This document shows, piece by piece, positions 59,500 to 64,000 of a stretch of DNA of 64,000 nt. Made by a program: the position numbers and the translations under genes. The notes below the pieces were generated by a model, which had not been told where the DNA came from, made no database searches, and saw only the letters and a list, made by a program, of their open reading frames with translations. Numbering within the stretch: position 1 is the stretch's first letter; every line of letters starts with the position of its first letter. This DNA is from Caulobacter sp. 17J80-11. GTDB lineage: Bacteria; Pseudomonadota; Alphaproteobacteria; Caulobacterales; Caulobacteraceae. The stretch spans positions 1-64,000 of the forward strand of contig NZ_JACSJI010000016.1 in NCBI RefSeq assembly GCF_014349105.1, read 5' to 3'.

Positions 59500-59503
<4 letters not shown>
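58085..59503 (+). CDS. gltD: Glutamate synthase [NADPH] small subunit
   Basis: A 472-residue GltD, which takes electrons from NADPH and passes them to GltB. Two Cys clusters for [4Fe-4S] centres are CSDCGVPFCQSACPLHN near residue 47 and CGRICPQDRLCEGLC near 95. The FAD site is GIIGAGPAGLAAADRL near 150 and the NADPH site VVGGGDTAMDCVRTA near 295; AGDVVRGPSLVAWAVRDGQDAA closes the FAD domain. ATG 58085 is chosen; ATG 58055 and TTG 58028 are longer options. GltD precedes GltB here, the reverse of E. coli gltBD, and overlaps it by 4 bases. Confidence 0.95.
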
Positions 59504-63996
<4,493 letters not shown>

Positions 63997-64000
63997 ATCG

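Overview
The window is a dense, high-GC, mostly housekeeping stretch of a free-living alphaproteobacterial chromosome, most likely a Caulobacterales member (Caulobacter/Phenylobacterium-like). Reasons: G/C at nearly all third codon positions, a class I (archaeal-type) lysyl-tRNA synthetase, a perfect CtrA-type box (TTAA-N7-TTAA) at 52980, two general-stress (EcfG/SigT-type) promoter matches, two acyl-CoA dehydrogenases of the long DmdC-like type, Coq4 and UbiA for ubiquinone, and very frequent ATGA/GTGA/TTGA gene overlaps. No insertion sequence, prophage, CRISPR array or obvious island was seen, and no gap between genes exceeds 300 bases.

Layout. 1-2.5 kb: tRNA-Pro (cut by the window edge), tRNA-Gln, a PhyH dioxygenase, and a divergent pair made of a degenerate HisKA_2-type kinase-like protein and a lone receiver. 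2.5-9.1 kb: a PLP sulfur-amino-acid enzyme, a GNAT acetyltransferase coupled to oligopeptidase B, a trypsin-like protease and a long acyl-CoA dehydrogenase. 9.3-12.7 kb: three YceI paralogs around a cytochrome b561, then TsaC/Sua5. 12.7-16.9 kb: hydroxybutyrate dehydrogenase, an SDR with YaaA, and a GlcD-like flavoprotein. 17-21 kb: Nudix, two small exported proteins, QmcA/NfeD membrane quality-control pair, RNase HI and IspH. 21-30 kb: ArgS with an exported neighbour, a NYN nuclease, a membrane DUF7662 protein, a D-cysteine desulfhydrase/racemase pair, UvrD helicase, and two small genes behind stress-type promoters.

30-39 kb: Coq4, a monooxygenase-fold protein, a YbaY-like lipoprotein, an EamA exporter, an ETF-beta-type methyltransferase coupled to a YafK-type transpeptidase, a YdcF protein, a desaturase, a HAD enzyme, a DUF3298 lipoprotein and UbiA. 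39-45 kb: two tandem paralogous exported proteins, an EnvZ/PetR-like two-component system, IlvE and a hybrid kinase. 45-48.7 kb: two acyl-CoA dehydrogenases and a MerR regulator with a paired operator. 48.7-56.9 kb: RMND1-like protein, HAD phosphatase, LysK, a CtrA-boxed small helical protein, an overlapping DUF2306-thioesterase-thioesterase operon, a ligase-associated exonuclease and a host-attachment-domain protein coupled to glucokinase. 58-64 kb: gltD then gltB, the complete NADPH glutamate synthase.

The clearest regulatory signals are the CtrA box at 52980, the EcfG-type promoters at 24979 and 29591, and the paired MerR dyads at 48675-48719. The least understood items are the kinase-like protein lacking its ATP-binding Asn, the tandem exported paralogs, and the three small regulated proteins. 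I found no convincing new large multi-gene system.
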